Shown here in pieces: positions 1 through 10,560 of a stretch of 12,809 bases of DNA. The notes beneath the pieces were generated by a model. That model was not told the origin of the DNA, searched no databases, and saw only the letters and a program-made list of their open reading frames with translations. The position numbers and the translations under genes are program-made. Origin of the DNA: Cochliopodium minus (Eukaryota; Discosea; Himatismenida; Cochliopodiidae); contig JAMYWO010000292.1 in NCBI GenBank assembly GCA_024220525.1, forward strand, positions 34,149 to 46,957, read 5' to 3'. Position 1 is the stretch's first letter. Each line of letters begins with the position of its first letter.

Positions 1-91
1 AATAAAAAATAAAGTAATAGTTTAAAAAAAATATAAAAAATTAAAAATAGAAAATAAAAAAAAGTTTTTTTTTTTTTTTTTCTTGTTATAC
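1..91 (-). other. Partial intron 3 of the PIG-T gene
   Basis: On the minus strand the third PIG-T exon ends at 92 and is followed by GTATAACAAG, a GT donor in phase 0. The remainder to the window edge is A/T-rich with a long homopolymer run around 64-81. The acceptor and the remaining PIG-T exons lie outside the window. Confidence 0.8.
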
Positions 92-1463
92 ATCAGAACA
101 AACTTTGCGGAAATAGAAAGAGAAAGAAAAGTAGTTGGAAAAGAGATGATAAGGATCCAAAAGAGAAGAAAAACCCTGAAAATCACGACAAGGAAGCAAC
201 TTAACAAAGGGAGTCAAATTCTCCGTACAAACAGTTTCTCTAGGTAAAGTAGCATAGCGGAGATATTTTTTGTTAAGAGTTTCTTTTTGAGTTTGATTGA
301 TGAAAAAGGAGGAAAAGCCGTGCAGCTTGTTTTTTGTTCCTACTGGCCTGACGGTGAGGGAGGGGGTGGAGGTTTTTGTTTCTTCTATCGAGCCTATTGA
401 GGCGCAGATCATCCCTGATAGTGCTTGTGTCAGTCCTTTCCAGTTTTGGTCGATTCTACACTCATTTTTTTATTTTTTAAAAAAAATGGAAATCAAAAAT
501 AAAATAAAATAAAAAATAAAAAAATAAAATAAAAAATAAAATAAAAAAATAAAATAAAAGATAAAAATAAAAATAAAAATCAAAATCAAAATCAAAATAA
601 AACTAAAAAATAAGTAAAATGAAATAAAAAATAAAAAATAAAATAAAAATAAAAATCAAAATCAAATCAAAATAAAAATAAAACTAAAACTAAAACTAAA
701 AAATAAGAAAAATGAAATAAAAAATAAAATAAATAACATTGATTTCAATTTTTTGATAATTTATTGTTTCTAATTCTTATTTGAGCAAAAATTAATAAAT
801 TTCATTCAATAAATTAAATATCGAAAAGAAAAGATTTTATGAAAAGAAAGATTTGATTTTGTTACTCTTTTTTTGTTTTCCCTGATGATTCATCAAAGAT
901 GGTCCATAATTCCAGACCTGGTGGATTCACTGTCACAATGGGTTCTTTTCCCCACTGTCTAAAGTTCCATCTTGATTGGGTCATCGAAAGCTTCAATTCA
1001 TTTATGTGGAATTTATCGATGATTTGCCCTATTGCCTTTGGAAATAGTCCAAAATGTGTGACTATATCAAAATATTATGAATAATGTCGAGATATGTAAT
1101 AAAATAGAAAAGATATGTGTCTTAATTGATCATGATCAATTATATTCTCGGATATAAAAAATTTTTAAATAGATTGAGGAGAGATATGTATCAATATGGG
1201 ATGAATTGTATATATCTTTTATGTCTCATATATAAAATTTCTTTTGTAGAATTAAACAATTAATTGTAATGATATGATAATTTTGAACTAAAATGTATTA
1301 ATTTACATGAATCTTCATCCATTTTGGTTGTGTAATGAAAATGCAGATATAATTTATCAGAGTTGAGATTTTGTACAAATAATTCTTCCTTAAAACTTTC
1401 CTTTCCTTCAGAATATGATATGATCATGATCAAAAAGAAAAAGAGAGTAAAGATCCCCTTCAT
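92..1463 (-). CDS. PIGT: GPI transamidase subunit PIG-T/Gpi16 homologue, N-terminal part, 3 exons, runs off left edge
   Basis: PIG-T/Gpi16 is a lumenal, membrane-anchored subunit of the ER GPI transamidase that attaches GPI anchors to proteins. Exons on the minus strand are 1463-1307, 1061-866 and 455-92. The junctions keep one frame (phases 1, 2, then 0 at the outgoing donor) and give 239 codons. Residues 1-19 form a signal peptide (MKGIFTLFFFLIMIISYSEG), followed by KESFKEELFV, the conserved start of mature PIG-T. Exon 2 carries LFPKAIGQII and a W-rich segment ending PGLELWTIF. Exon 3 carries WKGLTQALSGMICASI, then LRYATLPRETVCTENLTP and KLLPC at about 183-207, the family signature. The Cys in VCTENLTP corresponds, as I recall, to the PIG-T cysteine linked to the protease subunit PIG-K/Gpi8. 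Animal homologues are near 580 residues, so about 60 percent is missing to the left. The ATG at 1463 was chosen because it begins the signal peptide and follows an A-rich leader. Confidence 0.92.
478..741. repeat. Low-complexity AAAATA / AAAATC / AAAACT tract inside PIG-T intron 2
   Basis: PIG-T intron 2 spans 456-865. Most of it is short imperfect units that drift along the tract: AAAATA near 500-560, AAAATC near 575-595 and 650-670, AAAACT near 680-700. On the gene's sense strand this is a T-rich tract reaching almost to the acceptor (TGTAG at 456-460). No ORF or RNA gene was seen within it. Confidence 0.85.
1123..1142. repeat. 20-bp perfect palindrome in PIG-T intron 1
   Basis: TAATTGATCATGATCAATTA is its own reverse complement over all 20 positions. 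It lies in PIG-T intron 1 (1062-1306). The same intron holds three copies of AGATATGT, at 1090-1097, 1111-1118 and 1182-1189. The 12-bp core TGATCATGATCA recurs at 1421-1432 inside PIG-T exon 1. It could be a protein-binding site or chance in AT-rich DNA. Confidence 0.7.
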
Positions 1464-1503
1464 TTTTTTGTCAACCTTTTTTTTTATTTTAAAAATAAAA
1501 TCG
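1464..1503. promoter_or_regulatory. 40-bp shared spacer between divergent start codons of PIG-T and the zinc-finger gene
   Basis: The PIG-T ATG ends at 1463 (minus) and the zinc-finger ATG begins at 1504 (plus), leaving 40 bp of A/T runs with a GTCAACC insert. Such a short gap means a compact bidirectional promoter, or overlapping 5' ends in which each promoter lies within the other gene. No TATA box is convincing in this composition. Confidence 0.45.
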
Positions 1504-1874
1504 ATGGAAGAAATAAAGGCCTTTGAATGCAAAGGAAAGCCATTGGGATGTAATGTAAAAACAAATGAATTACAACAAATGAAAAATCACTCTGAAAATT
1601 GTCATCTTTACAAGATGTGTTTTTATCTCGAAAATCAACATCTAAGAATTTTGAAAATGGAACATCAAATAGAATCACAAAATGAAAGAATCAAAAATTT
1701 GGAAAAATCATTGGTATAACAATAATATTTATATATTCAAAAAAAATTTTCTTAATAAATTATTGCCTTATATATTCAAAAAAAAAAAAGAATCAAAATG
1801 TGGATAAAAGTAATAATACTGGAAACGAATTTAATTTTATGGGAAATGAGAAAATTCAATTCAATACTAATTGA
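1504..1874 (+). CDS. Small TRAF-type zinc-finger / coiled-coil protein, 2 exons
   Basis: Exon 1 is 1504-1713 (70 codons). It ends at a GTATAACAAT donor, almost the same as the PIG-T intron 3 donor. The proposed exon 2 is 1791-1874, entered after an A-run ending in AAG and read in the same frame to TGA, giving 97 residues. Residues 7-33 contain C9-x6-C16-x12-H29-x3-C33 (FECKGKPLGCNVKT, then NHSENC), the spacing of a TRAF-type zinc finger. Residues 45-70 are charged with hydrophobic heptads (LRILKMEHQIESQNERIKNL) and should form a short coiled coil, as in TRAF-like proteins of social amoebae and other protists. There is no RING finger or MATH domain, so this would be a minimal or partial family member. 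If the intron is not used, the protein stops one residue later, at 1719, with 71 residues. Role unknown; protein-protein interaction is likely. Confidence 0.6.
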
Positions 1875-1914
1875 TGTAGAGGAATATAATTTTAAATGTT
1901 AAAAAAGAAATCAT

Positions 1915-1920
1915 AATAAA
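1915..1920 (+). terminator. AATAAA, candidate polyadenylation signal of the zinc-finger gene
   Basis: AATAAA begins 41 nt after the proposed TGA. The same hexamer follows three other genes here by about 20 nt. In such AT-rich DNA a chance match is common. Confidence 0.35.
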
Positions 1921-2059
1921 TTTATTTATACTTTATCTTGAATTACAATTTTGTAAAAAATCACATGATTATTTTCTTACATAGGTTCATATTTTTTATT
2001 GAAAAAATTGTTTAATTATATATTCTTTTTTGCTTATTCCTTTTTGGAAAAAAATTTAA

Positions 2060-2705
2060 AAAACTATGGGTTTGATTTGCAGCTTTTAACTGCTTTCATC
2101 CCATTCTTGATAGGACATTTTTCAATAACACGCTCTGGATTTTCGGTTCTTGTGTTCCTTCAAATCTGTAGGGATTATCTTTTCATGAGAAACTGCGTTT
2201 TACAGTTTCCAGATTGCCCAGTTGAAAGTCCAATCACAATTTTAGGTTACCGGGTTTGCTGATTCGCTTTGTGTTATATTTTTCCTGTCAAGAATTTTTT
2301 GTTTAGCGTTTCTCTCTTCATATCCTAATTCTTTTAGTGTCCAATTGAATTCTTTCTGCTGCTTTACAATCCAACAAAATATGCCATCCGTTGCTGATTT
2401 TCTCCGAGCAAAGTTTGCACTTTCTTTATTGTAGATTGGTAAGATATTTAGAATTATTCTTGCATGGAAAGAGAAAATGTTTTCTCTACATGATTTAGAA
2501 TTTGTGAGAGTGTTTGTTTTGATATTAAACTTTTCGAAACATATTTGTTGTCCTCTTGTGAAGAAATTAACTTTTCCTATGCTTGAAAACAGGCTTTTGT
2601 CGTTACTTTCTCTTTTGCAGTTGAATACCTTGTTTGACAACCTGATTTTCCAACTATTCTCTGTTATTTCTTCCAGCTTTCCTTTATTCTTTTTTTCCCA
2701 TTCTT
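2060..2705 (-). pseudogene. Decayed C-terminal fragment of a non-LTR (LINE-like) retrotransposon ORF
   Basis: This block is richer in G+C than its flanks. One minus-strand frame stays open for about 155 codons from near 2705 to a TAA at 2242 with no credible start codon. The overlapping second frame encodes CKLCSEKISNGWHILLDC at about 2360-2415, a C-x2-C-x8-H-x4-C knuckle of the kind found after reverse transcriptase in many LINE ORFs (zf-RVT type). Further on, in the first frame and just past the TAA, is FNWAIWKL, a stop, then NAVSHEK; this resembles the WxIWKxRN block downstream of that knuckle in LINEs. The knuckle sits in a different frame from both flanks and there are several in-frame stops, so the element is dead. 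No reverse transcriptase core, poly-A tail or target-site duplication was identified. This is pattern recognition without alignment. Confidence 0.5.
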
Positions 2706-3138
2706 AGGATGTGGTTGATAACTTTTATAATTTTCAAGAATTTACAAAACAAATTAATTTAACCTGATCGCTAAAAGACACCTATAAGCTGGTATACCAA
2801 AGATCATCATGGCTGTTTCAATTTACATTCCTACTTGTTTCAAAAAAATTGTGTTGCAACAAACATGTGAATGATATTGTTAATGATGAGCTTTATTTGC
2901 TTTTTATTGAGGAATGCAGGGAAAAGAGCTGGTTATTGTAGATGTAGAAATGGAAACCTTGGAAAGGAATTAATACTCATGAAAGCAGCTGTTTACAAAA
3001 GAAACAAAAGAAACTTCTTTGCTAAGTTCTCGTAAAAAAATCAAAAGTTAGGTTGATCTTACTCACCTTTAAGAAAACTAAAAAATAAAAATTTTGAAAT
3101 TTGTCATTAAATAATTTATTTAATTTCTAATTTGCTTG
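2706..3138. other. Gene-free interval, possibly older decayed coding sequence
   Basis: The part from 2760 to 3060 keeps intermediate base composition, unlike the near-pure A/T around it. A plus-strand frame is open for about 58 codons up to a TAG near 2941 and then breaks. I recognise no motif. At 3058-3070 the minus strand reads AAAGGTGAGTAAG, a strong 5' splice-site match lying in the 3' flank of the glycosyltransferase gene. This part may be more of the same relic element. Confidence 0.4.
3115..3120 (-). terminator. AATAAA, candidate polyadenylation signal of the glycosyltransferase gene
   Basis: AATAAA on the minus strand lies 19 nt after the TAA at 3139-3141, a normal position for a poly(A) signal. 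Confidence 0.45.
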
Positions 3139-4943
3139 TTAAGTTCTTTGAGGATTGGCAACAATAGGTTGAAAGTCAACAGTATATTTAATACCCCTAA
3201 AAAACCCTTCATCACTCAAATCTTTGATCAAAGAAAAAATGGAATCTAATTTCTCACCAACAGCCTCCAAAGAGAAATTTTTGACTGCCATCCTTCTGAT
3301 TTTTCTTCTGTCCAAGTTTTCAGACTGAATAATGGCAGCAACCCAATCACCAATAGTATTACAAAGAAAACCACTTACTCCTTGTTCTATCAAATCTGTA
3401 CCTGGTCCAAAATTTGAAATAATTGAAGGAATACCTTTAATAAAAAATAATTAAAAATTTATGAAAGTAAAATAAAAATAATTAATAAAATAAATAAAAT
3501 TAAAAATGAAAAAAAAAAAAAATAAAAAAAAGGATAAATTAAAAATAATAAAAATATTTAAAAAAAATTTTAAATTATTTTTTGTACCTAATAATTGTGC
3601 TTCGTACAAAAATGTGGGATAATAATTGACGGAGACTATAGGGCAAACAACTGCAGCAGCACCGCTCAAGAGTTCTCTTTTGGTTTTGCCACCAAAAGAC
3701 TCGATGTGTCTCACATTTTCCATTTCCCCAAAGTGAGAGTCATAATCTCCTTTTCCAACTAAACAAAAATGAAAATTAAAAAAATTAAAAATCAAAAAAA
3801 AATGTAAAAAAATATTTTTAGTTGAAAAAAACATTAAAAGTTAAATATAAAAATAAAAAATAAAATAATGTCAAAAAAATAATAAAATAAAAAATAAATA
3901 AATAGAAATTAAAATTAAAAAAGTAAGAATTAAAAAAAAAAAAATAAAAAAAAAAAATACATTATAAAATAAAAAATAAATTAACAAAAGATATTTAAAA
4001 AACAAAAAGAAGTACTAATGACAAAGTTTCTATGGGGCAACAACTTGATAACTTCAGATAAAAGATCAAAGTCATATTTTTTGTCAATGTTTCCAAAGAA
4101 AACGATGGGTTTATTAGGTTTTGCTTTGGTCAAAGAGTAATTCGCTGCGTCAAAGTACCTTCTCACCACCCAGTTGTGATTGCTTCCGTGCTTCACTCCG
4201 TAGCCATAATAAAAGTGCATGTTAGCCAGTGATTCAAAAGTTTTAAGAGTGAATTCTGATTCAGAACCTCCCTATTAAATTAAAAATATTAAAATTTAAT
4301 TTCCATTTAAAAATAATTGATTATTAAATATTTTTGATAAACCAGATGAATAATTTTTAAATTATATTTTTAACAATTTTAGTTTTACCATTTCTAAATG
4401 ATGAACGTTATTCAAACTGTTTTTGATTTCAAGGTGTAAAGATCCTTGATGCACCACTATATCTCCCTCGTTTACCTTCTCGCGAAGCTTCTGGGTGAGT
4501 ACTTCTTCGAATTTTTGGAAGAGATTTTCGTCATCTTCCTTCAATTCGTTGAATTCTTCTTCGCTGAGGATCTGAACGAATTCATCAGCACCTGATTCTG
4601 TATAAGCATTTCCATATTCTGTGACATTCCAGTTGTACAAGTGAACCATCTTTGGGAAATTAAAGATCTTGCTTGTGTTTTTATATTGGCTATATCTTTG
4701 GTTGGTAATTGTATTATATATCCCTATCAAATGTATTCTTGGTTGTGGATAAATTGTGTTGTTGACTGGAACTTCATGAACTGTTGAATTATTCGCCTCT
4801 CCTTCTGTTGAAGTAGAATTAATGTCAGCACTGGAATTTGTATTCAATGTTGGATCAATTGATTCTGTCAATGGTATTGAATCAGTTGTAGAATAAACAA
4901 AGAAAACAAAGAATAAAACAAGTATAATTCTTCTATGTATCAT
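3139..4943 (-). CDS. Secretory-pathway GT-B (GT4-like) glycosyltransferase, 4 exons
   Basis: Exons on the minus strand are 4943-4389, 4271-4016, 3758-3588 and 3434-3139. Phases 0, 1, 1 join cleanly to give 425 residues. Residues 1-21 are a signal peptide (MIHRRIILVLFFVFFVY). The next roughly 60 residues are Ser/Thr/Asn-rich with several N-glycosylation sequons, pointing to an extracytosolic enzyme. GGSESEFTLK begins at 186. A Rossmann-like segment starts at about 235 (PIVFFGNIDKKYDFDLL), followed by NFVIIGKGDY and LLSGAAAVVCP. The nucleotide-sugar site region at about 318-350 reads YEAQLLGIPSII and then DLIEQGVSGFLC, typical of retaining GT-B enzymes of families like GT4. The second Glu of the usual E-x7-E motif is present (YEAQ); the first position is not an obvious Glu. 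No transmembrane anchor is visible apart from the signal peptide. Donor sugar and acceptor cannot be read from sequence. Confidence 0.85.
3759..4015 (-). repeat. Low-complexity T-rich intron 2 of the glycosyltransferase gene
   Basis: This 257-nt intron has donor GTACTTCTT and acceptor TTGTTTAG on the minus strand. It is built almost entirely of runs of A broken by single T or G on the plus strand, hence T-rich in the pre-mRNA. It contains no ORF or RNA gene. Intron 3 (3435-3587) has the same composition. Confidence 0.8.
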
Positions 4944-4968
4944 TTTTTTTTTTTAATTTTTTTTTTTT
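4944..4968 (-). promoter_or_regulatory. A-rich leader before the glycosyltransferase start codon
   Basis: The sense strand reads A12-TT-A11 immediately before the ATG, preceded by GAGAATGACAACC. The same kind of double A-run leader precedes the PDI-like and collagen-like genes. It is probably 5' UTR that keeps the start codon unstructured, or part of the core promoter. Confidence 0.5.
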
Positions 4969-5203
4969 GGTTGTCATTCTCTCAGTTCAATTCCAAAGGA
5001 ATGTTTTAAAATTTTATTTGATTTATTATATTTGAATCAAAAAAATAAGTAAATACATCAATTTAATCAAATTATCAACTATACCAAAAACAAATTTTTT
5101 GTTTATTCTTTTTAGAAAATATGTAGTCTAAATTTTATATTCTTTTTGTCAATGTGTTTGGAAAAACAAGCTTAAAAACAACATTGTTGGTCGAAAAAGA
5201 ACG

Positions 5204-5277
5204 CTTTTAGTTTGGAGGTATTTTTGGTTCTTCAAAAACAACAAGCCCCTCCAAGAAACGGTTACCTGAAACTAAAG
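5204..5277. repeat. Nested inverted repeat able to form a multi-stem hairpin
   Basis: The outer arms TTTAGTTT (5206-5213) and AAACTAAA (5269-5276) are complementary. Just inside them GGAGG (5214-5218) pairs with CCTCC (5248-5252), and inside that TTTTTG (5221-5226) pairs with CAAAAA (5233-5238) around a 6-nt loop. Together they form a stacked structure within 75 bp. It is G+C-richer than the surrounding DNA. It could be a structured UTR or small RNA, or a remnant of a mobile-element end. Confidence 0.45.
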
Positions 5278-5830
5278 TGAACTAAAATTTAAAAAAAACA
5301 TTCTTGTTTGTCACACCACTTTACAACTTTTTGTGTTTCGGATAAGAAATTTCCATTCAAAATAAGAGGAATTTAAATATCCAACAGATCAAACAATATT
5401 TTTCATTCTCACTTTTTTTTAAAAAAATTATTAAATTTCAAAGAAAAAACCCAAGTATACATCCCGTTTTGATGAAGAACTAATGCACCTTGATAATATC
5501 ACCAATCTCTTAGCAAAGTAGACGAAAGAGTGAAGAGGTCATCAAGGTGAATCAACAACATTTTTGTTAAAAAATCAAAATAAACAATCATTGTTTGGTC
5601 AGACATAGTTTTCCAAGGAAATGGGAGGCTTGAACCTACATTTGATTGAAATGTTTTAAAACTTTGGTTTGTTGCAAATAATTCGTGAAAATAACAGTTA
5701 TAAATAACATTTTTTAAATAAAGATAATTATCTTTTTTCAATCCATGATTCTTCTTTGAAAGAGTGGATTGCTTAATAGAGAAAACTCCCACTTGCTCTT
5801 CTATAAAAAAAAAAATTTCTGAAACTAATT

Positions 5831-5836
5831 TTTATT
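5831..5836 (-). terminator. AATAAA, candidate polyadenylation signal of the PDI-like gene
   Basis: AATAAA on the minus strand lies about 22 nt downstream of the TAA at 5858-5860. Confidence 0.4.
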
Positions 5837-5857
5837 TAATTAAATAATTTTGGGATC

Positions 5858-7060
5858 TTAAAGTTCATCATGTTGAACTTGTTGTTTTGGGACTGCTTCT
5901 TGGGAAGATTGAATGGAAGGATTGATCTCCTTGATCCACTGAGAGATAGCATCAAAAGTGAAAGGTCTAGGAGGAGTGAAGAAAGCATCATCAACCATCT
6001 CGAAAAAGTTGTAACGAACAATAGATTGAGAAGAGTTGTCAGGAACACCAAACTCTTCGACAATATCCAAGTTGTTTTCATAGGGAACAAAACCAAAAGA
6101 AAACTGAGTGTAAACAGCAGCCAACTTTCTCAAAGTATCCAAGTAAGTTTGTTTGTGTTGAGGGTTGGAGGTTTCAATGAAAGAAAGATAAAGATCTTTT
6201 CTTCTTTCTCTGTATTCACGAAAGCTTTCTTTTGTAAGTTCAGAGATGAGGGGGAAACTTCTGTCAAAGATCAATTTTGATAAACTTGTTTCGTCGAGAG
6301 AAGCAAATTCATCTTGTTTGAGAATGGACTCTTCCTCTCCGTTAAAGACTCCAATTCTTTCTTCCTTGATATCTCCTTCAATGTTCTTCAAATCTTTGAC
6401 AACTGCAAACTTGAATCTGTTGGTGAGATATCCATTGGCAACATAATCAAAAATTCTGTACCCTAATTTTATAAATATTAACAGGAAATTAAAAATTTAA
6501 AGCAAAAATTCAAAAAAAATTTTTACTTTCAGTTACTCCAAGAGGGAAATATCCAATCACATATCTTTTATTTTCTGATTTGAATTTTTCAATTTCTTCA
6601 TTTGAATTCAACACTGTTGCAAAGGATTCTGCATTCTTCTCGAACCAATTCACAATTGTATCTACATCTCTTTCAGAGCTTCTATATTGTTTTTTAACAC
6701 CCTTTTTGTAAATATTGATGGATGGGAATGATCCAGTGTTTTTAGCTTTACAAAATTCTTCGTATGTTTTACAATCAATTATCTCCACAAAGTATTTTTT
6801 TTTTAATTTTTCCCTGATTTGTTTAAATACAGGAAGTGCTTTTGTGCTATGAACACACCCTTAAAATCAAAATTAAGAAAAATGGAGTCAATTTTATTAT
6901 CATCTTTTCGAATTCTTCACTTACAAGGCACAACATAGAAAATCAATGATGCTTCTGATTTTTTAATTTTTTCATCAACTGCTTCTTCATAAAAAGTTTG
7001 GAATCCATATTCAGATGCAAACAACAGAATTAAAAGGGATAAATAGATTATCTTTTGCAT
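5858..7060 (-). CDS. ER-resident PDI-family (thioredoxin-fold) protein with CxxS active site and HDEL tail, 3 exons
   Basis: Exons on the minus strand are 7060-6925, 6859-6527 and 6462-5858. Both junctions are phase 1 and give 357 residues. Residues 1-16 are a signal peptide (MQKIIYLSLLILLFAS). A thioredoxin a-domain follows, with active site PWCVHS at 45-50 in place of the usual WCGHC, so only the nucleophilic Cys47 remains and Ser50 replaces the resolving Cys. The cis-proline is in SFPSINIYKKG (Pro91). Two more thioredoxin-like, non-catalytic regions follow (YVIGYFPLGVTE; RSFPLISELTKE), then an acidic/Gln-rich end closing with HDEL, the ER-retrieval signal. Classical PDI has about 500 residues and two WCGHC sites, so this is a short one-site member. 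CxxS members (ERp44-like) hold client proteins by mixed disulfides rather than oxidising them. It lies directly downstream of the Cys-rich collagen-like gene on the same strand, with a 207-bp gap; a chaperone role for it is inference. Confidence 0.9.
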
Positions 7061-7068
7061 ACTCACTA

Positions 7069-7092
7069 TTTTTTTTTTATTTATTTTTTTTT
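7069..7092 (-). promoter_or_regulatory. A-rich leader before the PDI-like start codon
   Basis: The sense strand reads A9-T-A3-T-A10 and then TAGTGAGT before the ATG at 7060. The A9-T-A3-T-A(10/11) pattern is essentially identical to the one before the collagen-like gene at 9778-9802. Confidence 0.5.
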
Positions 7093-7267
7093 ATTAATTT
7101 AGTTTTGACTTGAAATTTAATTCCCACAGGATTTGATGAAAGATTGACAAAAATAAAATCTAAATATAAAAAAAAATCACTGAAAAATTAACTTTCAACT
7201 CTTTGTTCAAAATTTGAATCAAAACAAAATCTTTTTATACATTAAATTAGGAAAATTATTCAAAGTT

Positions 7268-9777
<2,510 letters not shown>

Positions 9778-9803
9778 TTTTTTTTTTTATTTATTTTTTT
9801 TTG
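9778..9803 (-). promoter_or_regulatory. A-rich leader before the collagen-like gene start codon
   Basis: The sense strand reads C-A9-T-A3-T-A11 directly joined to the ATG, matching the PDI-like leader almost base for base. Upstream is TTTGACAATCAATTCCCATGG. Confidence 0.5.
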
Positions 9804-10560
9804 CCATGGGAATTGATTGTCAAATCATTTATAAATTTATTAAAAAAAAAAAATTTTATTTTTTAGAAAGAGATATTTTTTAAAGATTATCAAAGGGGAA
9901 TATCAATTGAAACAAAGAAATTGTCTCAAAAAACTAATTCAACTTAAATAACTGAAAAGTAGGTTCACAAATATTCTTTATTTCATTAATTATATATTCT
10001 TTTGCGGAAATCATTACATTGTTAATTAGATTGATATCTTTTTGGTATATTTTCTCATTAAGGTACCATCATAGGGAAAAATTAAAGAAGAATAAACTAT
10101 TATTTTTATTTATTTTATTTAAAAAATTGAAAGGATTTCCTTCAATTTATTCGAAAAAAATTCAAGTGGTAAATATTTCATTTCCTCGATCAACAAATTT
10201 GCTAAATAATTAACATCTTAAAAATAATTTCAAATCAACATTGAATCGATAATAGATCTATTCCTTTGGGAGATTGAAATTATTTTTATCAATAAAATTA
10301 CTCTTTTCACATAAGAAAGGTATTGTTTTTACTTTTTTTCAAGATCATTAGACAAAATAAAAAAAATTCTAAAATTTAGAAAATTATATTTGCATACACT
10401 TCATAATATCTTAATAACCTCCAACAAATATTTGAATTCAAATAAAAAACAAAATTTTTAAAAAAAGTTTTTTTTGACGAAATAAATTTCTTTGATAAAA
10501 TTTGATTTCTTTATCTTTTTAATTTTAATAATTATAATTTTCAGTTCAATAAAAAAAGAA
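9804..10560. other. Divergent intergenic region between the collagen-like and Asn-rich genes
   Basis: This 757-bp region holds both promoters. Near 10480 the plus strand reads TTTTTTTTGACGAAATAAA. An acceptor-like AATTTTCAG ends at 10545, 15 nt before the Asn-rich gene's ATG, so a 5' UTR intron is possible. No ORF, RNA gene or repeat stood out. Confidence 0.4.

Larger units (their letters stand above)
4969..5857. other. Intergenic region between the PDI-like and glycosyltransferase genes
   Basis: This 890-bp stretch should hold the glycosyltransferase promoter and the PDI-like 3' UTR. A minus-strand frame from about 5799 to 5499 is open for roughly 97 codons, preceded by an acceptor-like TTTTTTATAG, but it has no ATG near its start and no motif I recognise (it includes GSSLPFPWKTMSDQTM). 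On the plus strand, 5433-5518 is open for about 28 codons (KPKYTSRFDEELMHLDNITN) and then stops. Either could be a relic exon; neither is supported. Confidence 0.4.

Noticed and set aside
478-741. Possible CRISPR-like or telomere-like array of short A-rich units
   Set aside because: The units vary in length and sequence, have no spacers and lie inside a PIG-T intron of a eukaryotic gene.
1999-2262. 87-codon plus-strand hydrophobic open frame
   Set aside because: It is antisense to the retroelement-like relic, has no ATG start, and its hydrophobicity comes from T-rich DNA.
5615-5645. Minus-strand GTAGGTTCAAGCCTCC resembling a tRNA T-arm
   Set aside because: The T-stem arms do not pair and no D-arm, anticodon arm or acceptor stem is found around it.
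5499-5792. 97-codon minus-strand open frame between the glycosyltransferase and PDI-like genes
   Set aside because: It has no ATG at its start, no recognisable motif and no matching donor for the acceptor-like sequence before it. Kept only as a note in the intergenic entry.
5870-6280. 136-codon plus-strand open frame
   Set aside because: It is antisense to PDI-like exon 3, whose frame, splice phases and HDEL end are far better supported.
10019-10213. 64-codon plus-strand open frame in the divergent promoter region
   Set aside because: Its composition is as AT-rich as intergenic DNA, with no motif and no splice connection to the Asn-rich gene.
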